Below, piece after piece: positions 1 to 7,210 of a stretch of DNA of 31,093 nt. Each line of letters starts with the position of its first letter. The first letter of the stretch is position 1. The notes below the pieces were generated by a model. That model had not been told where the DNA came from and did no database searches. It saw only the letters and a list, made by a program, of their open reading frames with translations. The translations under genes were made by a program, and so were the position numbers. The DNA comes from a virus: positions 1-31,093 of IMG/VR virus record IMGVR_UViG_3300030389_002468; one strand, 5' to 3'.

Positions 1-98
1 ACTGCCCCTGCACCTGCACTAGCATTTACACTTGGAGTTTTTACTAATGATGGGTGGTTTGTTAATCTAATAAGTTGTTCTATTTCTGAGTATTCGTT
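1..98. repeat. Terminal direct repeat, left copy (circular-map overlap)
   Basis: These 98 bases are identical to 30995-31092. The next base differs (G here, A at the last base of the window). The repeat lies inside the portal coding sequence and the reading frame continues across the joined ends, so it is best read as the overlap left when a circular or circularly permuted genome was assembled. It is unlikely to be a physical long terminal repeat. Confidence 0.9.
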
Positions 99-860
99 GT
101 AAATAGCTTTTTGTAAGTCTGCAATATCAGTAAGGTCTGACTGGCCAATCCCACGTTTGTGTGATTTGGAATTGTATAAAATAACTGCTGGTATTTTGCC
201 AATCAGATTATCGGCAGTATCTATAACTTGAGGCTCTAACTGATCTTTTTGATAAAGAGTATCTATTCTATCAGGATACCATATTCTAAAATAACTTCCT
301 CCATCCTTATCAACTTCCTCTCGTATTTTTAAGTAGTCTAAATAATACTTACCATTTACCTCACGTTTAAAATTCCAATCTAAAACGTTTTCAGGTGTTA
401 CTAATGAAAGGTAAGGTCTTATTTCCTGGTTTAGTTCATCTGCCCTTGTTCTTGCCTGTATATTTGGTTTATCTAAAATCATAAAACAATGACCATAGAT
501 AGACGCATAATTTTGAGCTTGTTTTATAACACTATTAAAATTGTTTCCTTCAAGGTCAGCATCTTTTAAGAATGATTCTAAACTAGGCTCGTTGATCATT
601 GATCCAAAATTTCTAGATGGTTTTACTCTAAATAGAAACGATGAATATATTTGTATAATATTTTTACAATGATTATCGCATGGAGTGTTTCCAAGTCTTT
701 GATTGAACTCGTTATCTAATTCTAAATTGTATCTGTTTAAATATTGACCGACAGTATAATCATAACCACCATTATAACTTCTAATGTAATACTCCCATAA
801 GGTTATAGTTTCTTTATAATCTTTATGAGTATCGAGTGCCTCGTCTTTGCTGTAAGCCAT
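1..860 (-). CDS. Portal protein, N-terminal 286 residues (gene runs off the left edge)
   Basis: This is the first part of the phage portal protein, the dodecameric ring at the capsid vertex through which DNA is packaged. The frame opens at the ATG at 858-860 (MAYSKDEALD) and stays open to base 3. Across the circular join it continues without a stop into 30996-30448, giving a protein of about 468 residues, normal for a portal. The segment around residues 55-75 (CKNIIQIYSSFLFRVKPS) and the later stretch with SDLTDIADLQKAIYNEYSE resemble SPP1-gp6/DUF4055-type portals. The family is recalled from memory and not searched. The start overlaps the large-terminase stop by 38 bp, the usual terminase-portal order. 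Confidence 0.85.
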   Translation of the reverse strand, partial: MAYSKDEALDTHKDYKETITLWEYYIRSYNGGYDYTVGQYLNRYNLELDNEFNQRLGNTPCDNHCKNIIQIYSSFLFRVKPSRNFGSMINEPSLESFLKDADLEGNNFNSVIKQAQNYASIYGHCFMILDKPNIQARTRADELNQEIRPYLSLVTPENVLDWNFKREVNGKYYLDYLKIREEVDKDGGSYFRIWYPDRIDTLYQKDQLEPQVIDTADNLIGKIPAVILYNSKSHKRGIGQSDLTDIADLQKAIYNEYSEIEQLIRLTNHPSLVKTPSVNASAGAGA

Positions 861-2100
861 GTTTACCTTTTATATTCCATCGTTGCGGATCACTAATAGG
901 ACTTTTTAAAGTTAAAGGTTTTACATAATCGACGAGATAACCAACCGCATCATTCATATGATCGAAACCCTCCTCTTTATCAGGAATATTAGTGTTTTCC
1001 TTATATACCTGTCGTTGTAATCCTTTTATAATAGTTTTACAAGATTTGCTAATAAAAATATTCCTATGCCCATTAGAATCTTTAAGTCTTGAATTTACAT
1101 TGTTAACTCTGTCTCGTATGGCAGTATGTTTTAGTTTTGCTTTAACTGTAAAACCTGCATTTTGTAATATGGATAAGTCTGTTCTGCCACCTGCACTTGT
1201 TTTACGTTGTCTACAAGCTGGATCAGGATATATAAATATTTGTGCTTTAGAACCATATCTGTCTCTTATTTCCTGGCACATCTCATCGGTATTTGATGAG
1301 TATATAATTATCTCATCTGCAAAATATATTCTATCTCTATCAATTTGAGCTACGGCACACGACATCGGATCTACGTTGAAATCCATCCCAATATGTAAGG
1401 GTTTTTTCCAGTCTATTTTATAATCTACTACACTCTCCACAGGGTGGAAATTATAATAAACAGCTCCTGCGTAATTTTCAAAAGTTCCCTCAAACTCCTG
1501 TCTAAAGGTTCTAATATCCACATCTTGTTTAGCTTGTTCTAATTCTTCTTTTGTTACCATCCCACCTTGTAAAGTCGTATATTGAAAAGACTCCCATTCA
1601 GGATCTTGCTTTCCTTTGAGATAAAGCTCATAGCTCCAATTACCAAAGCCTCTCGGTGTTCCTGTAAATAAAACCTTTGCCTCTTTATCAGAACAAGAAG
1701 CTCGTAATACCTCAAACCAAGTACGTTTATCTATATCAGCAAACTCGTCTAATACTAAAAAATTTAAACCTGTTCCTCGTAAGCTATCAAAGTTCTCAGC
1801 ACCTTTTAGTGATATAATACTATTTGTTTTTCTAATTCTAATAGTAAGGGTTGTTTCGTTTATATCCTCAATCCAATTATATTTTGCTAAAGTTTGTTTT
1901 AGATCACTCCAGCATATTTCTTTTGCCATTTTAAAAGTAGGAGCTACATACCATATAATTTGATTTGGTATAGCTGCCTGTTTCATCATCTCAACTATTG
2001 TTAAAAAGGTTTTACCAAACCTTCTACCGCTTATAAGAACTCTGAATCGCTTGTTGGAGTGACTGACCTGATACTGCGGACTTGTAAGTTTTATCTTCAT
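823..2100 (-). CDS. terL: Terminase large subunit
   Basis: This is the ATP-driven DNA-packaging motor and headful/end nuclease, about 425 residues. Visible motifs are Walker A GRRFGKT (about residues 25-31), Walker B FLVLDE (114-119), the coupling motif TGTPRG (146-151) and the start of the RNase-H-like nuclease domain at IGMDFNVDP (catalytic Asp near 240). I chose the ATG at 2098-2100; a TTG three codons upstream is possible. The start lies inside the preceding small gene (77 bp overlap) and the stop lies inside the portal start. I could not judge pac versus cos packaging from sequence alone. Confidence 0.95.
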   Translation of the reverse strand: MKIKLTSPQYQVSHSNKRFRVLISGRRFGKTFLTIVEMMKQAAIPNQIIWYVAPTFKMAKEICWSDLKQTLAKYNWIEDINETTLTIRIRKTNSIISLKGAENFDSLRGTGLNFLVLDEFADIDKRTWFEVLRASCSDKEAKVLFTGTPRGFGNWSYELYLKGKQDPEWESFQYTTLQGGMVTKEELEQAKQDVDIRTFRQEFEGTFENYAGAVYYNFHPVESVVDYKIDWKKPLHIGMDFNVDPMSCAVAQIDRDRIYFADEIIIYSSNTDEMCQEIRDRYGSKAQIFIYPDPACRQRKTSAGGRTDLSILQNAGFTVKAKLKHTAIRDRVNNVNSRLKDSNGHRNIFISKSCKTIIKGLQRQVYKENTNIPDKEEGFDHMNDAVGYLVDYVKPLTLKSPISDPQRWNIKGKHGLQQRRGTRYS

Positions 2101-2293
2101 AGCAATCAAACTTAATAAATATTTTATGTTTATTGACTTCTTTTCTGCCTAACTCTTTAGTTTTATCAATAGATTCTTGATATCCTTCCATAAGACATGA
2201 ATAAACGTCATCATACTTTTTTGGAAAAGTATGAGGGTCAAGGCAGATCCCCTGATATCCTGAACACATAATAATTACTAATATAAATTTCAT
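2024..2293 (-). CDS. Small putative exported cysteine-containing protein
   Basis: This is an 89-residue protein of unknown function. A short hydrophobic start (MKFILVIIMCSGYQG) looks like a weak signal peptide or anchor. The rest carries spaced cysteines (YSCLMEGYQES and KFDCYEDK), compatible with a disulfide in a periplasmic protein. The last 77 bp overlap the terminase start in another frame. Because the terminase N-terminus is clearly conserved, both frames appear to be used. It forms a run with two other small hydrophobic-start, cysteine-bearing proteins just upstream (2312-2530 and 3215-3427). The function is not recognised. Confidence 0.6.
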   Translation of the reverse strand: MKFILVIIMCSGYQGICLDPHTFPKKYDDVYSCLMEGYQESIDKTKELGRKEVNKHKIFIKFDCYEDKTYKSAVSGQSLQQAIQSSYKR

Positions 2294-2311
2294 AATATCT
2301 CATAAAATAAA

Positions 2312-2530
2312 TTACTTGCTTAAGGTAACAATCTTAACAATTTTTTTTGCTCCCATATAAATTTCTGTTTCTGCTTTAATTTTTTGACAACTAAATCTAA
2401 CGTTTTTTGGATTTACCTCACGTTCCGCCAAACGTTTAGATCGAAGACAATCGGACATCTTGCTTTTGTAAGTTGCCTCTATGATATCTCCTTTTAAAAA
2501 CATTAATAATGCTACGACTGTTTCAATCAT
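2312..2530 (-). CDS. Small conserved-looking protein with hydrophobic N-terminus
   Basis: This is a 72-residue protein of unknown function. A hydrophobic N-terminus (IETVVALLMFLKGDI) is followed by a basic region with two cysteines (SDCLRSKRLAERE and RFSCQKIKAE). I recall similar short proteins from marine phage genomes, but no role is known to me. Its ATG overlaps the upstream stop as ATGA (2527-2530), and a GGAGGT Shine-Dalgarno sits within the end of the upstream gene, so translation is probably coupled. Confidence 0.65.
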   Translation of the reverse strand: MIETVVALLMFLKGDIIEATYKSKMSDCLRSKRLAEREVNPKNVRFSCQKIKAETEIYMGAKKIVKIVTLSK

Positions 2531-2934
2531 TTTTGACCTCCGTTTGCTCTAACTTTATCTTTAACTACTTCTAGTTGCTCCATAATTTTATCTACATCTT
2601 TTTGCAACCTTTGTATATTAACTTTATTGTGCATCATAGACTCCATCTGCTCTTGTATTTTTTCAACATCCTTTATTAGATCCTCGATAAGAAGGAACTG
2701 CTCAGAGTCCGCTGGTAAACTGCCAAGCTCACCTAAAGGCCACTTAATTCTAAACTCAGTATTCATTTCTATATCCTTTGAGTTCAGTTTATTTTGAGTT
2801 TCTAAAACATTGATACGTTCAATAACCGAGAAACCGAACCAGGCTCCAACAAGACACGCACCGATGATTGTAATTAAATTTTTGGCAGGGAGCTGGATAC
2901 CTGTGTCTTCAGAAAGGCTAAGTCGCTTTGTCAT
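2527..2934 (-). CDS. Membrane-anchored coiled-coil protein
   Basis: This is a 135-residue protein with one probable transmembrane segment near residues 20-45 (AKNLITIIGACLVGAWFGFS) followed by a long charged, heptad-like region (EKIQEQMESMMHNKVNIQRL onward) that should form a coiled coil. The start is the ATG at 2932-2934, which overlaps the previous stop as ATGA. The layout of a single N-terminal anchor plus coiled coil would suit a spanin-like or inner-membrane scaffold protein. Its position among DNA-metabolism genes, far from the lysis genes, gives no support for spanin. The function is not recognised. Confidence 0.65.
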   Translation of the reverse strand: MTKRLSLSEDTGIQLPAKNLITIIGACLVGAWFGFSVIERINVLETQNKLNSKDIEMNTEFRIKWPLGELGSLPADSEQFLLIEDLIKDVEKIQEQMESMMHNKVNIQRLQKDVDKIMEQLEVVKDKVRANGGQK

Positions 2935-3212
2935 AACTTGAAACCTTTTTGCCAAGTTAAATTTGACCAGTAAACAGGTTGTAACGTGAGCTGTTTACCT
3001 GATCTTTTTGCTTTGTTCAAAATGGGTCTAAACCTCGCAAAAAAACTTCTACGTCTAGCAGGATCGTTTCTGCCTATACTCATACCCTTCTGACCGAAGT
3101 TTACCTTTTGAACTCTGCCTGTTCTTTTATTCCTTACAAATACTTTAAATTTTTTTACATCGCCACGTTGGACTTTGTTTAGCTTTACTGTTCTACCTCT
3201 ATATTTAGCCAT
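2931..3212 (-). CDS. Small basic phage protein of a widespread unknown family
   Basis: This is a 93-residue, strongly basic protein. The pattern is recognisable as a family common in phages: a basic N-terminus, then VNFGQKGMSIGRNDPARRRS, F-ARF, and a C-terminal YWS-x-LTW. In many relatives as I recall them, an RARHxC segment carries a cysteine. Here it reads FFARFRPILN and the cysteine is absent. Two bases separate it from the upstream gene. DNA or capsid association is possible given the charge, but this is inference. Confidence 0.65.
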   Translation of the reverse strand: MAKYRGRTVKLNKVQRGDVKKFKVFVRNKRTGRVQKVNFGQKGMSIGRNDPARRRSFFARFRPILNKAKRSGKQLTLQPVYWSNLTWQKGFKL

Positions 3213-3214
3213 GC

Positions 3215-3427
3215 TTACTTATTATCACAATACGCACCAAAAACTAATTCTTTTTTACCTGATCTGTCTAAGTAGTAGCCTTGTTGACCTTCCCAAGTGT
3301 GAGTAGCATTATTTTCAATCCAAATATCAGCTTGTTCAAAGCAGGTGTATTTATGATCTCTATCTAGTTTTATTTTATAATATCCCTCTACTGACGCAGA
3401 TAATAAAAGGATATATAGATATTTCAT
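3215..3427 (-). CDS. Small putative exported protein
   Basis: This is a 70-residue protein with an N-terminal hydrophobic stretch (KYLYILLLSASVEGYY) that could be a signal peptide, and two cysteines (KYTCFEQAD and FGAYCDNK) that could pair in the periplasm. The ATG overlaps the stop of the upstream metal-binding-like gene as ATGA. It is similar in design, though not obviously in sequence, to the 89-residue protein at 2024-2293. The function is unknown. Confidence 0.6.
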   Translation of the reverse strand: MKYLYILLLSASVEGYYKIKLDRDHKYTCFEQADIWIENNATHTWEGQQGYYLDRSGKKELVFGAYCDNK

Positions 3428-3627
3428 CTTCTAAAATGTCTAGGTCGCCACTTGTTGCAAACGTAAGTATCTTTGACTCCTCTAGTACGGAAGACTCCGC
3501 AAAACATATGACGTTGAGAGAACATACCACAATTACCGCAGCTACCTCTACCTTGCGATGGTCTGAAATCCTGAGGCATTTGGTAGGGTATAAACTCACC
3601 ATTTGGATAAAAGTTAGATCGCTTCAT
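3424..3627 (-). CDS. Small four-cysteine protein, HiPIP-like or zinc-binding
   Basis: This is a 67-residue protein with cysteines at about 30, 33, 43 and 57 in the order CGNC-x9-C-x13-C, ending with CNKWRP. The spacing resembles high-potential iron-sulfur (HiPIP)-like domains that I recall in marine phage genomes (CxxC, then C, then WCxxY/W), but a zinc site would fit as well. I chose the ATG at 3625-3627, two bases before the upstream stop codon (TGAAATG arrangement). A longer frame upstream lies inside the methyltransferase and is not needed. Its role is unknown. Confidence 0.65.
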   Translation of the reverse strand: MKRSNFYPNGEFIPYQMPQDFRPSQGRGSCGNCGMFSQRHMFCGVFRTRGVKDTYVCNKWRPRHFRR

Positions 3628-3628
3628 T

Positions 3629-4243
3629 TCAACCCCATTGATCTGCCATAGCATTAGCAATACCTTGAAAAAATTTAGATCGTATCTTACCTCTATCTTC
3701 ACTCCATTGTTGCCAATCGTTTTTATAAATAGGCTTACCTTTTTTTTTACCTGATTTATAATATCCATATATTTTAGGCTTTACTAATTTTGTATGTTTC
3801 AGTGGCTCTAAATTTTTAAACCATAAACAGGTTCTTTTAGATTCAGTATCGCCAAAATAATAAGGTTGAATAATTTGGGATGGTTTTTTCCAATTATTAT
3901 TTAAATAACCAACTGGATTTTCAATGCAAACCTTTGATATGTTATTATAGTAAAATTTTTTTACAAACTCCATAGCTTCAATTCTTAGTCTTTTTCTGAG
4001 CCTTGCCTTATCACCATATTTTTTTTCATTAAACCAAGCTATCCCTGCATTTGATAAATAAGTGCAAGGAGGATGAGCAATCATAAGATCCCAACCTTTA
4101 TCTAAATGTTTTAATACATCACCTTGAATATGATTACCTGGACTTTCAGTAGGTAGTATATCACAACTCCAAGCATCATGGCCTTTAGCAGCAAAAGCAT
4201 TTCTAACAATTCCTGAAAATTCACACGCAACCAAAACTTTCAT
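3629..4243 (-). CDS. Short DNA cytosine-C5-type methyltransferase
   Basis: This 204-residue protein has C5-methyltransferase hallmarks in order: an AdoMet-binding motif I-like start (MKVLVACEFSGIVRNAF), motif IV PPC at residues 58-60 with the putative catalytic Cys60 (HPPCTYLSNAG), motif VI-like ENP (109-110 region) and a KRTCLW segment near 136-141. Full C5 enzymes have about 300 or more residues with a target-recognition domain. That domain appears to be missing, so specificity may be loose or supplied in another way. Start choice: the ATG at 4241-4243 overlaps the upstream stop as ATGA. No cognate restriction enzyme is seen, so the likely role is protecting phage DNA from host restriction. 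Confidence 0.8.
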   Translation of the reverse strand: MKVLVACEFSGIVRNAFAAKGHDAWSCDILPTESPGNHIQGDVLKHLDKGWDLMIAHPPCTYLSNAGIAWFNEKKYGDKARLRKRLRIEAMEFVKKFYYNNISKVCIENPVGYLNNNWKKPSQIIQPYYFGDTESKRTCLWFKNLEPLKHTKLVKPKIYGYYKSGKKKGKPIYKNDWQQWSEDRGKIRSKFFQGIANAMADQWG

Positions 4244-4389
4244 CTTCCTTGACCCCTGTACTTTTTCCAAGTTCTACGTTTATGCTTATTCATCGTGCTA
4301 GTGTTTGGCCTTCTGCCTATACTAGTGCCTTTGTAAGTTTTTTCATAAACAACAGTTTGACCATAGACATTACCTTTTTTTTTAGCCAT
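4240..4389 (-). CDS. Small basic protein (49 aa), GRRPNTSTMNKHK-type
   Basis: This is a 49-residue, very basic protein encoded between the small-terminase-like gene and the cytosine methyltransferase. It overlaps the first by 8 bp and the second by 4 bp (ATGA). The sequence TSIGRRPNTSTMNKHKRRTW with C-terminal KKYRGQGR matches a pattern I recall from marine phage microproteins. The function is unknown; nucleic-acid binding is plausible from its charge. It is too short for default ORF cut-offs, but fused start and stop codons on both sides make it credible. Confidence 0.65.
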   Translation of the reverse strand: MAKKKGNVYGQTVVYEKTYKGTSIGRRPNTSTMNKHKRRTWKKYRGQGR

Positions 4390-4741
4390 CTATGATCTCG
4401 GAGTCAGCTTCGATTATAAGTGGTAGAGGCTCTGTAATAGTTTCATTTACAGATCTGTCTTTCATGCCTAATTCATTTTTAGATAACCATATTTGCATAT
4501 TGGTATTATCTTTTTTAATAGCCTTATCCCACATTTTTTTTCTAAGACTAGCCTTACCCTTGTTTTTAAACCTGTCTATAATTTCGGCAAAATTACGTTG
4601 TAATGTTCTAGCAGATACACCAACTACACTTGCTATTTCCTCTTGAGTGCAACCAATCGAGGCTAAGTTTCCTAATATATCTAAATCTATTTTTACTCTA
4701 GGTCTACCCACTGCTTTGTGGCTAGATTGTGACTTGTTCAT
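4382..4741 (-). CDS. terS: Terminase small subunit-like HTH protein
   Basis: This 119-residue DNA-binding protein probably recognises the packaging site and feeds DNA to the large terminase. After a basic VGRPRVKID linker comes a sigma-like helix-turn-helix (CTQEEIASVVGVSARTLQRN). Then comes the typical small-terminase tail SLRKKMWDKAIKKDNTNMQI with WLSKNELGMKD. I chose the ATG at 4739-4741 because it overlaps the methyltransferase stop as ATGA. In-frame ATGs at 4768 and 4777 would add 9 or 12 residues. Identification is by motif pattern; a transcriptional regulator is the main alternative. Confidence 0.75.
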   Translation of the reverse strand: MNKSQSSHKAVGRPRVKIDLDILGNLASIGCTQEEIASVVGVSARTLQRNFAEIIDRFKNKGKASLRKKMWDKAIKKDNTNMQIWLSKNELGMKDRSVNETITEPLPLIIEADSEIIDG

Positions 4742-5916
4742 ATTTTTGTCGCTTTTGCGTTTGCCCATTGTTCCCATCTTTTTACTATAACATCACAATA
4801 TTTAGGGTCTAGTTCTATTCCATAACATATACGTTGTAGTTTTTCACAGGCTATCAAAGTACTGCCTGATCCTAAAAATGAGTCTAATACTATATCCTCC
4901 TGCTTTGTTGAGTTATTTATCAGATAGGACAATAAATTAACAGGTTTCATAGTAGGATGAAGTTTAGATGAGGTTGGCCTGTCAAAGTTTAAAATAGTGG
5001 TTTGCTTACGATCTGAATACCAGCTATGAGACGCACCCTCTTTCCAACCATATAAGCAAGGTTCATGCTGCCACTGATAGTCTTGTCTGCCCATAACCAT
5101 ACTATTTTTAGACCATATAAGAGTTTGCCTTAATTTTAGATTTGAGTCGTTTACAGCTAGTCTAAATAGTAATCCTTCACTATCCGAGTGCCATATGTAA
5201 AAAGATCCGCCTAATTTCAAATAGTTTGTAGAGTTTGTAAATGCTTGTTTTAAAAATTCTTGGAATTGCTCATCGCTTTGTTTGTCGTTTTGTATTTTAA
5301 GTGCATCCTTAGTTTTTCCAACATAATCTACGTTATAAGGAGGATCTGTTAAATATAGGTCTACCTTTTTATCACTTAATAGTTTTTCATAAGTTTCAGC
5401 AGACGTACTATCACCGCATATAATTCTATGTTTACCAAGTTGCCAAATATCGCCAGGCTTTGTAATAGGCTCTTCAGGAGTTTCAGGAACTTCATCGTCA
5501 TCAGCATTACCTTGTTTCTCAGCAAAAAGTATTTGATCAACTTCAGGTTTATCCATACCTGTAAGCTCAAGATTAAAGTCTTTCATTTCTAGCTCTTTTA
5601 TTTCTAAAGCTAATAACTCGTCATCCCACTCAGCTTCTTCATTAGTCCTATTATCAGCTATACGATATGCGTTTACTTGTTCAGGTGTTAAATTATCTAT
5701 TATTGTTACAGGAATAGTTTTATATCCTAATTTACGTGAGGCCTGGTATCTAGTATGACCTACAACTATTGTACTATTTTTATCAATAACTATCGGCTGC
5801 CTAAAACCAAATTCTTTAAGTGACTGAGCTACTTTCTCAATAGCTTTAGGAGTAAGTTTTCTTGGATTGTTTGAATATGGCTTTACAAGATTAATATCTA
5901 TTTGCTGTATTCTCAT
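4738..5916 (-). CDS. ParB-domain / DNA N6-adenine or N4-cytosine methyltransferase fusion
   Basis: This 392-residue protein has two domains. Residues 1-90 are a ParB/Srx-like domain with the GHTRYQASRKLG signature (53-64). Residues from about 160 are an amino-methyltransferase with the catalytic DPPYN at 191-195 (LYLTDPPYNVDY). The AdoMet motif DSFLGSGSTLIACE lies near the C-terminus, an order typical of beta-class enzymes. An acidic linker (NADDDEVPETPEEP) joins the two domains. This architecture is common in phages and is thought to modify phage DNA against host restriction. The start overlaps the upstream stop as ATGA (5913-5916). The target sequence cannot be told. Confidence 0.93.
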   Translation of the reverse strand: MRIQQIDINLVKPYSNNPRKLTPKAIEKVAQSLKEFGFRQPIVIDKNSTIVVGHTRYQASRKLGYKTIPVTIIDNLTPEQVNAYRIADNRTNEEAEWDDELLALEIKELEMKDFNLELTGMDKPEVDQILFAEKQGNADDDEVPETPEEPITKPGDIWQLGKHRIICGDSTSAETYEKLLSDKKVDLYLTDPPYNVDYVGKTKDALKIQNDKQSDEQFQEFLKQAFTNSTNYLKLGGSFYIWHSDSEGLLFRLAVNDSNLKLRQTLIWSKNSMVMGRQDYQWQHEPCLYGWKEGASHSWYSDRKQTTILNFDRPTSSKLHPTMKPVNLLSYLINNSTKQEDIVLDSFLGSGSTLIACEKLQRICYGIELDPKYCDVIVKRWEQWANAKATKI

Positions 5917-6218
5917 AAAGTGATTTTTTCGAGCTTAACAATGCATCCAATAGGAAAAGCATTACGATCAGAAAAGACCTCGTCGCTTGTATCATATGAA
6001 CTAAAGGTAAGTAATATGTTTTTAGTTTTTTTATAGACATATGCCTGAGTTACCATAACAGCAGGTTTCATTTTGTCAAACTCCTCTGCTGAGTTATGAG
6101 AACTGTCGCCCAAGATATCACTCCAGGTTATTTTATAAAAGTAATATTTTCTTTTATTGATAACTGCGTGTTTATATCGTTTTTTTCTTACTTTCCGTTT
6201 CAAGTTTGCCTTTGCCAT
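5913..6218 (-). CDS. Hypothetical basic protein
   Basis: This is a 101-residue protein of unknown function with a lysine/arginine-rich N-terminus (KANLKRKVRKKRYKHAV) and a mixed C-terminal part ending FPIGCIVKLEKITL. The start is the ATG at 6216-6218 with GAGG about eight bases upstream; a GTG one codon earlier is an alternative. Its first 47 bp overlap the C-terminus of the zinc microprotein gene in another frame. It sits between the zinc microprotein and the ParB-methyltransferase and is translationally fused to the latter. Confidence 0.6.
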   Translation of the reverse strand: MAKANLKRKVRKKRYKHAVINKRKYYFYKITWSDILGDSSHNSAEEFDKMKPAVMVTQAYVYKKTKNILLTFSSYDTSDEVFSDRNAFPIGCIVKLEKITL

Positions 6219-6336
6219 CACAATCCTCGCATCTTGCGTGTGTTTCTTCTCTTGTTAAATTATAATCCACCCTATAAAATCCTGTTCCTTTACATTGAGG
6301 ACACTTTATAGTGGTATCATTGGTGTTTTTTTCCAT
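6172..6336 (-). CDS. DnaJ-like zinc-ribbon microprotein
   Basis: This is a 54-residue protein with two CxxCxGxG-type knuckles: CPQCKGTG (Cys12, Cys15) and CEDCDGKG (Cys36, Cys39). They are separated by a short strand region (FYRVDYNLTREETHAR). This is half of the four-repeat zinc domain of DnaJ/Hsp40, enough to bind one zinc ion. No J domain is present. It overlaps the winged-helix gene upstream by 31 bp and the next gene by 47 bp. It may act as a zinc-binding adaptor in replication or packaging; function is inferred from fold only. Confidence 0.7.
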   Translation of the reverse strand: MEKNTNDTTIKCPQCKGTGFYRVDYNLTREETHARCEDCDGKGKLETESKKKTI

Positions 6337-6875
6337 CTGTGTCTTCTATACCTTTTACCCTCTCTCTCGACGATATCCTCATCGCCCCACGTTTCTATTA
6401 CCTTATACCCATTATCCACACTCTTTGCTGATCCTATAATATTAGTATTATTATTATTTAGATTGTTATTTAGTAATGCACTCGAGGTGGACTTGAGCTG
6501 GTCAGGTGTCAAATCGAATTGTTGAAATTTATCGTAATTTACTATCGAAATTATACTAACAGATCTATAAGGGTGGTTATGATGTGGTCGAGTAGTGGCT
6601 ACTCTTACCTCTATCATTTTCTTTTTTTTTAACCTTTGTATAAGGGATCTCATAGAGGAATATGGCATTTTCCAAATACTAGCATTTTTGCGAATTGGAA
6701 AAATAAGCTCACCTCGTTTTACAAATACAGGGTTTTCCATAAACTTTAGCTCCTTATCCTTATGGGATGCATTGGAAACCATATATAACCAAACACCTCG
6801 TTCAATATGGTTTTTAAAAGCTGGATGATTCCAAATACTTCTAAAGGCCAAAAAATATCCTGATCTATAACTCAT
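6306..6875 (-). CDS. Winged-helix replication initiator-like protein
   Basis: This 189-residue protein resembles the N-terminal winged-helix domain of phage replisome organisers and lambda-O/DnaD-like proteins. The pattern is a residue-5 to -30 opening (SGYFLAFRSIWNHPAF), then WLYMVSNASHKD, then V-KRGELIFP, a wing (MPYSSMRSLIQRLKKKKMIE) and the closing ISIVNYDKFQQF. A polar, Asn-rich linker follows. Such proteins bind the phage origin and recruit the host helicase. No other replication enzyme is present, so this is the best candidate for origin recognition. The start forms an ATGA overlap with the HNH gene stop. Confidence 0.72.
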   Translation of the reverse strand: MSYRSGYFLAFRSIWNHPAFKNHIERGVWLYMVSNASHKDKELKFMENPVFVKRGELIFPIRKNASIWKMPYSSMRSLIQRLKKKKMIEVRVATTRPHHNHPYRSVSIISIVNYDKFQQFDLTPDQLKSTSSALLNNNLNNNNTNIIGSAKSVDNGYKVIETWGDEDIVEREGKRYRRHRWKKTPMIPL

Positions 6876-7210
6876 TTAAATTGATCCTCGTTTGGAGTGT
6901 TAGTAGCAAGATCAAATAAAAAACTTTCCATCTTTTCCTTTTCAACTAATGCCTTTTTAACTTTTTTAAGTAGTACTTTTTCAGTTCCAAAGGTTCGTTC
7001 AAATTGGGTCTTACCTAAATGAATTGATACTTTACCAAGTCTGTGATGAGTTGGGCATAATGGAATTACATCAAAGTGACTAGCTCTTTGACCCATACCC
7101 ATGCCTGATCTTGGATGATGTAGTTCCGCTGGTTGACCGCAGCAGATACATCCTAGATCCGCAACTCTGCTCATGTAGTCTCGTTCAGATTTGGTTTTGT
7201 ATTTTGCCAT
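6872..7210 (-). CDS. HNH-type nuclease (Ref/DUF968-like)
   Basis: This 112-residue protein has a zinc/metal finger-nuclease pattern: CICCG (Cys21, Cys24), ELHHPR (His31, His32) and IPLCPTHHR (Cys52, His55, His56). The C-x2-C...HH...C-x2-HH spacing resembles Ref-type RecA-associated nucleases and DUF968 proteins found in phage recombination regions. A role in recombination, branched-DNA processing or packaging cleavage is possible. The start at 7208-7210 has AAGG upstream. The gene overlaps the upstream hypothetical gene by 40 bp. Confidence 0.8.
   Translation of the reverse strand: MAKYKTKSERDYMSRVADLGCICCGQPAELHHPRSGMGMGQRASHFDVIPLCPTHHRLGKVSIHLGKTQFERTFGTEKVLLKKVKKALVEKEKMESFLFDLATNTPNEDQFK

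Noticed and set aside
1-98. True direct terminal repeat of the packaged genome
   Set aside because: The repeat is only 98 bp and lies inside one continuous portal frame, which is what an assembly overlap of a circular map gives. Physical ends cannot be told from this sequence.
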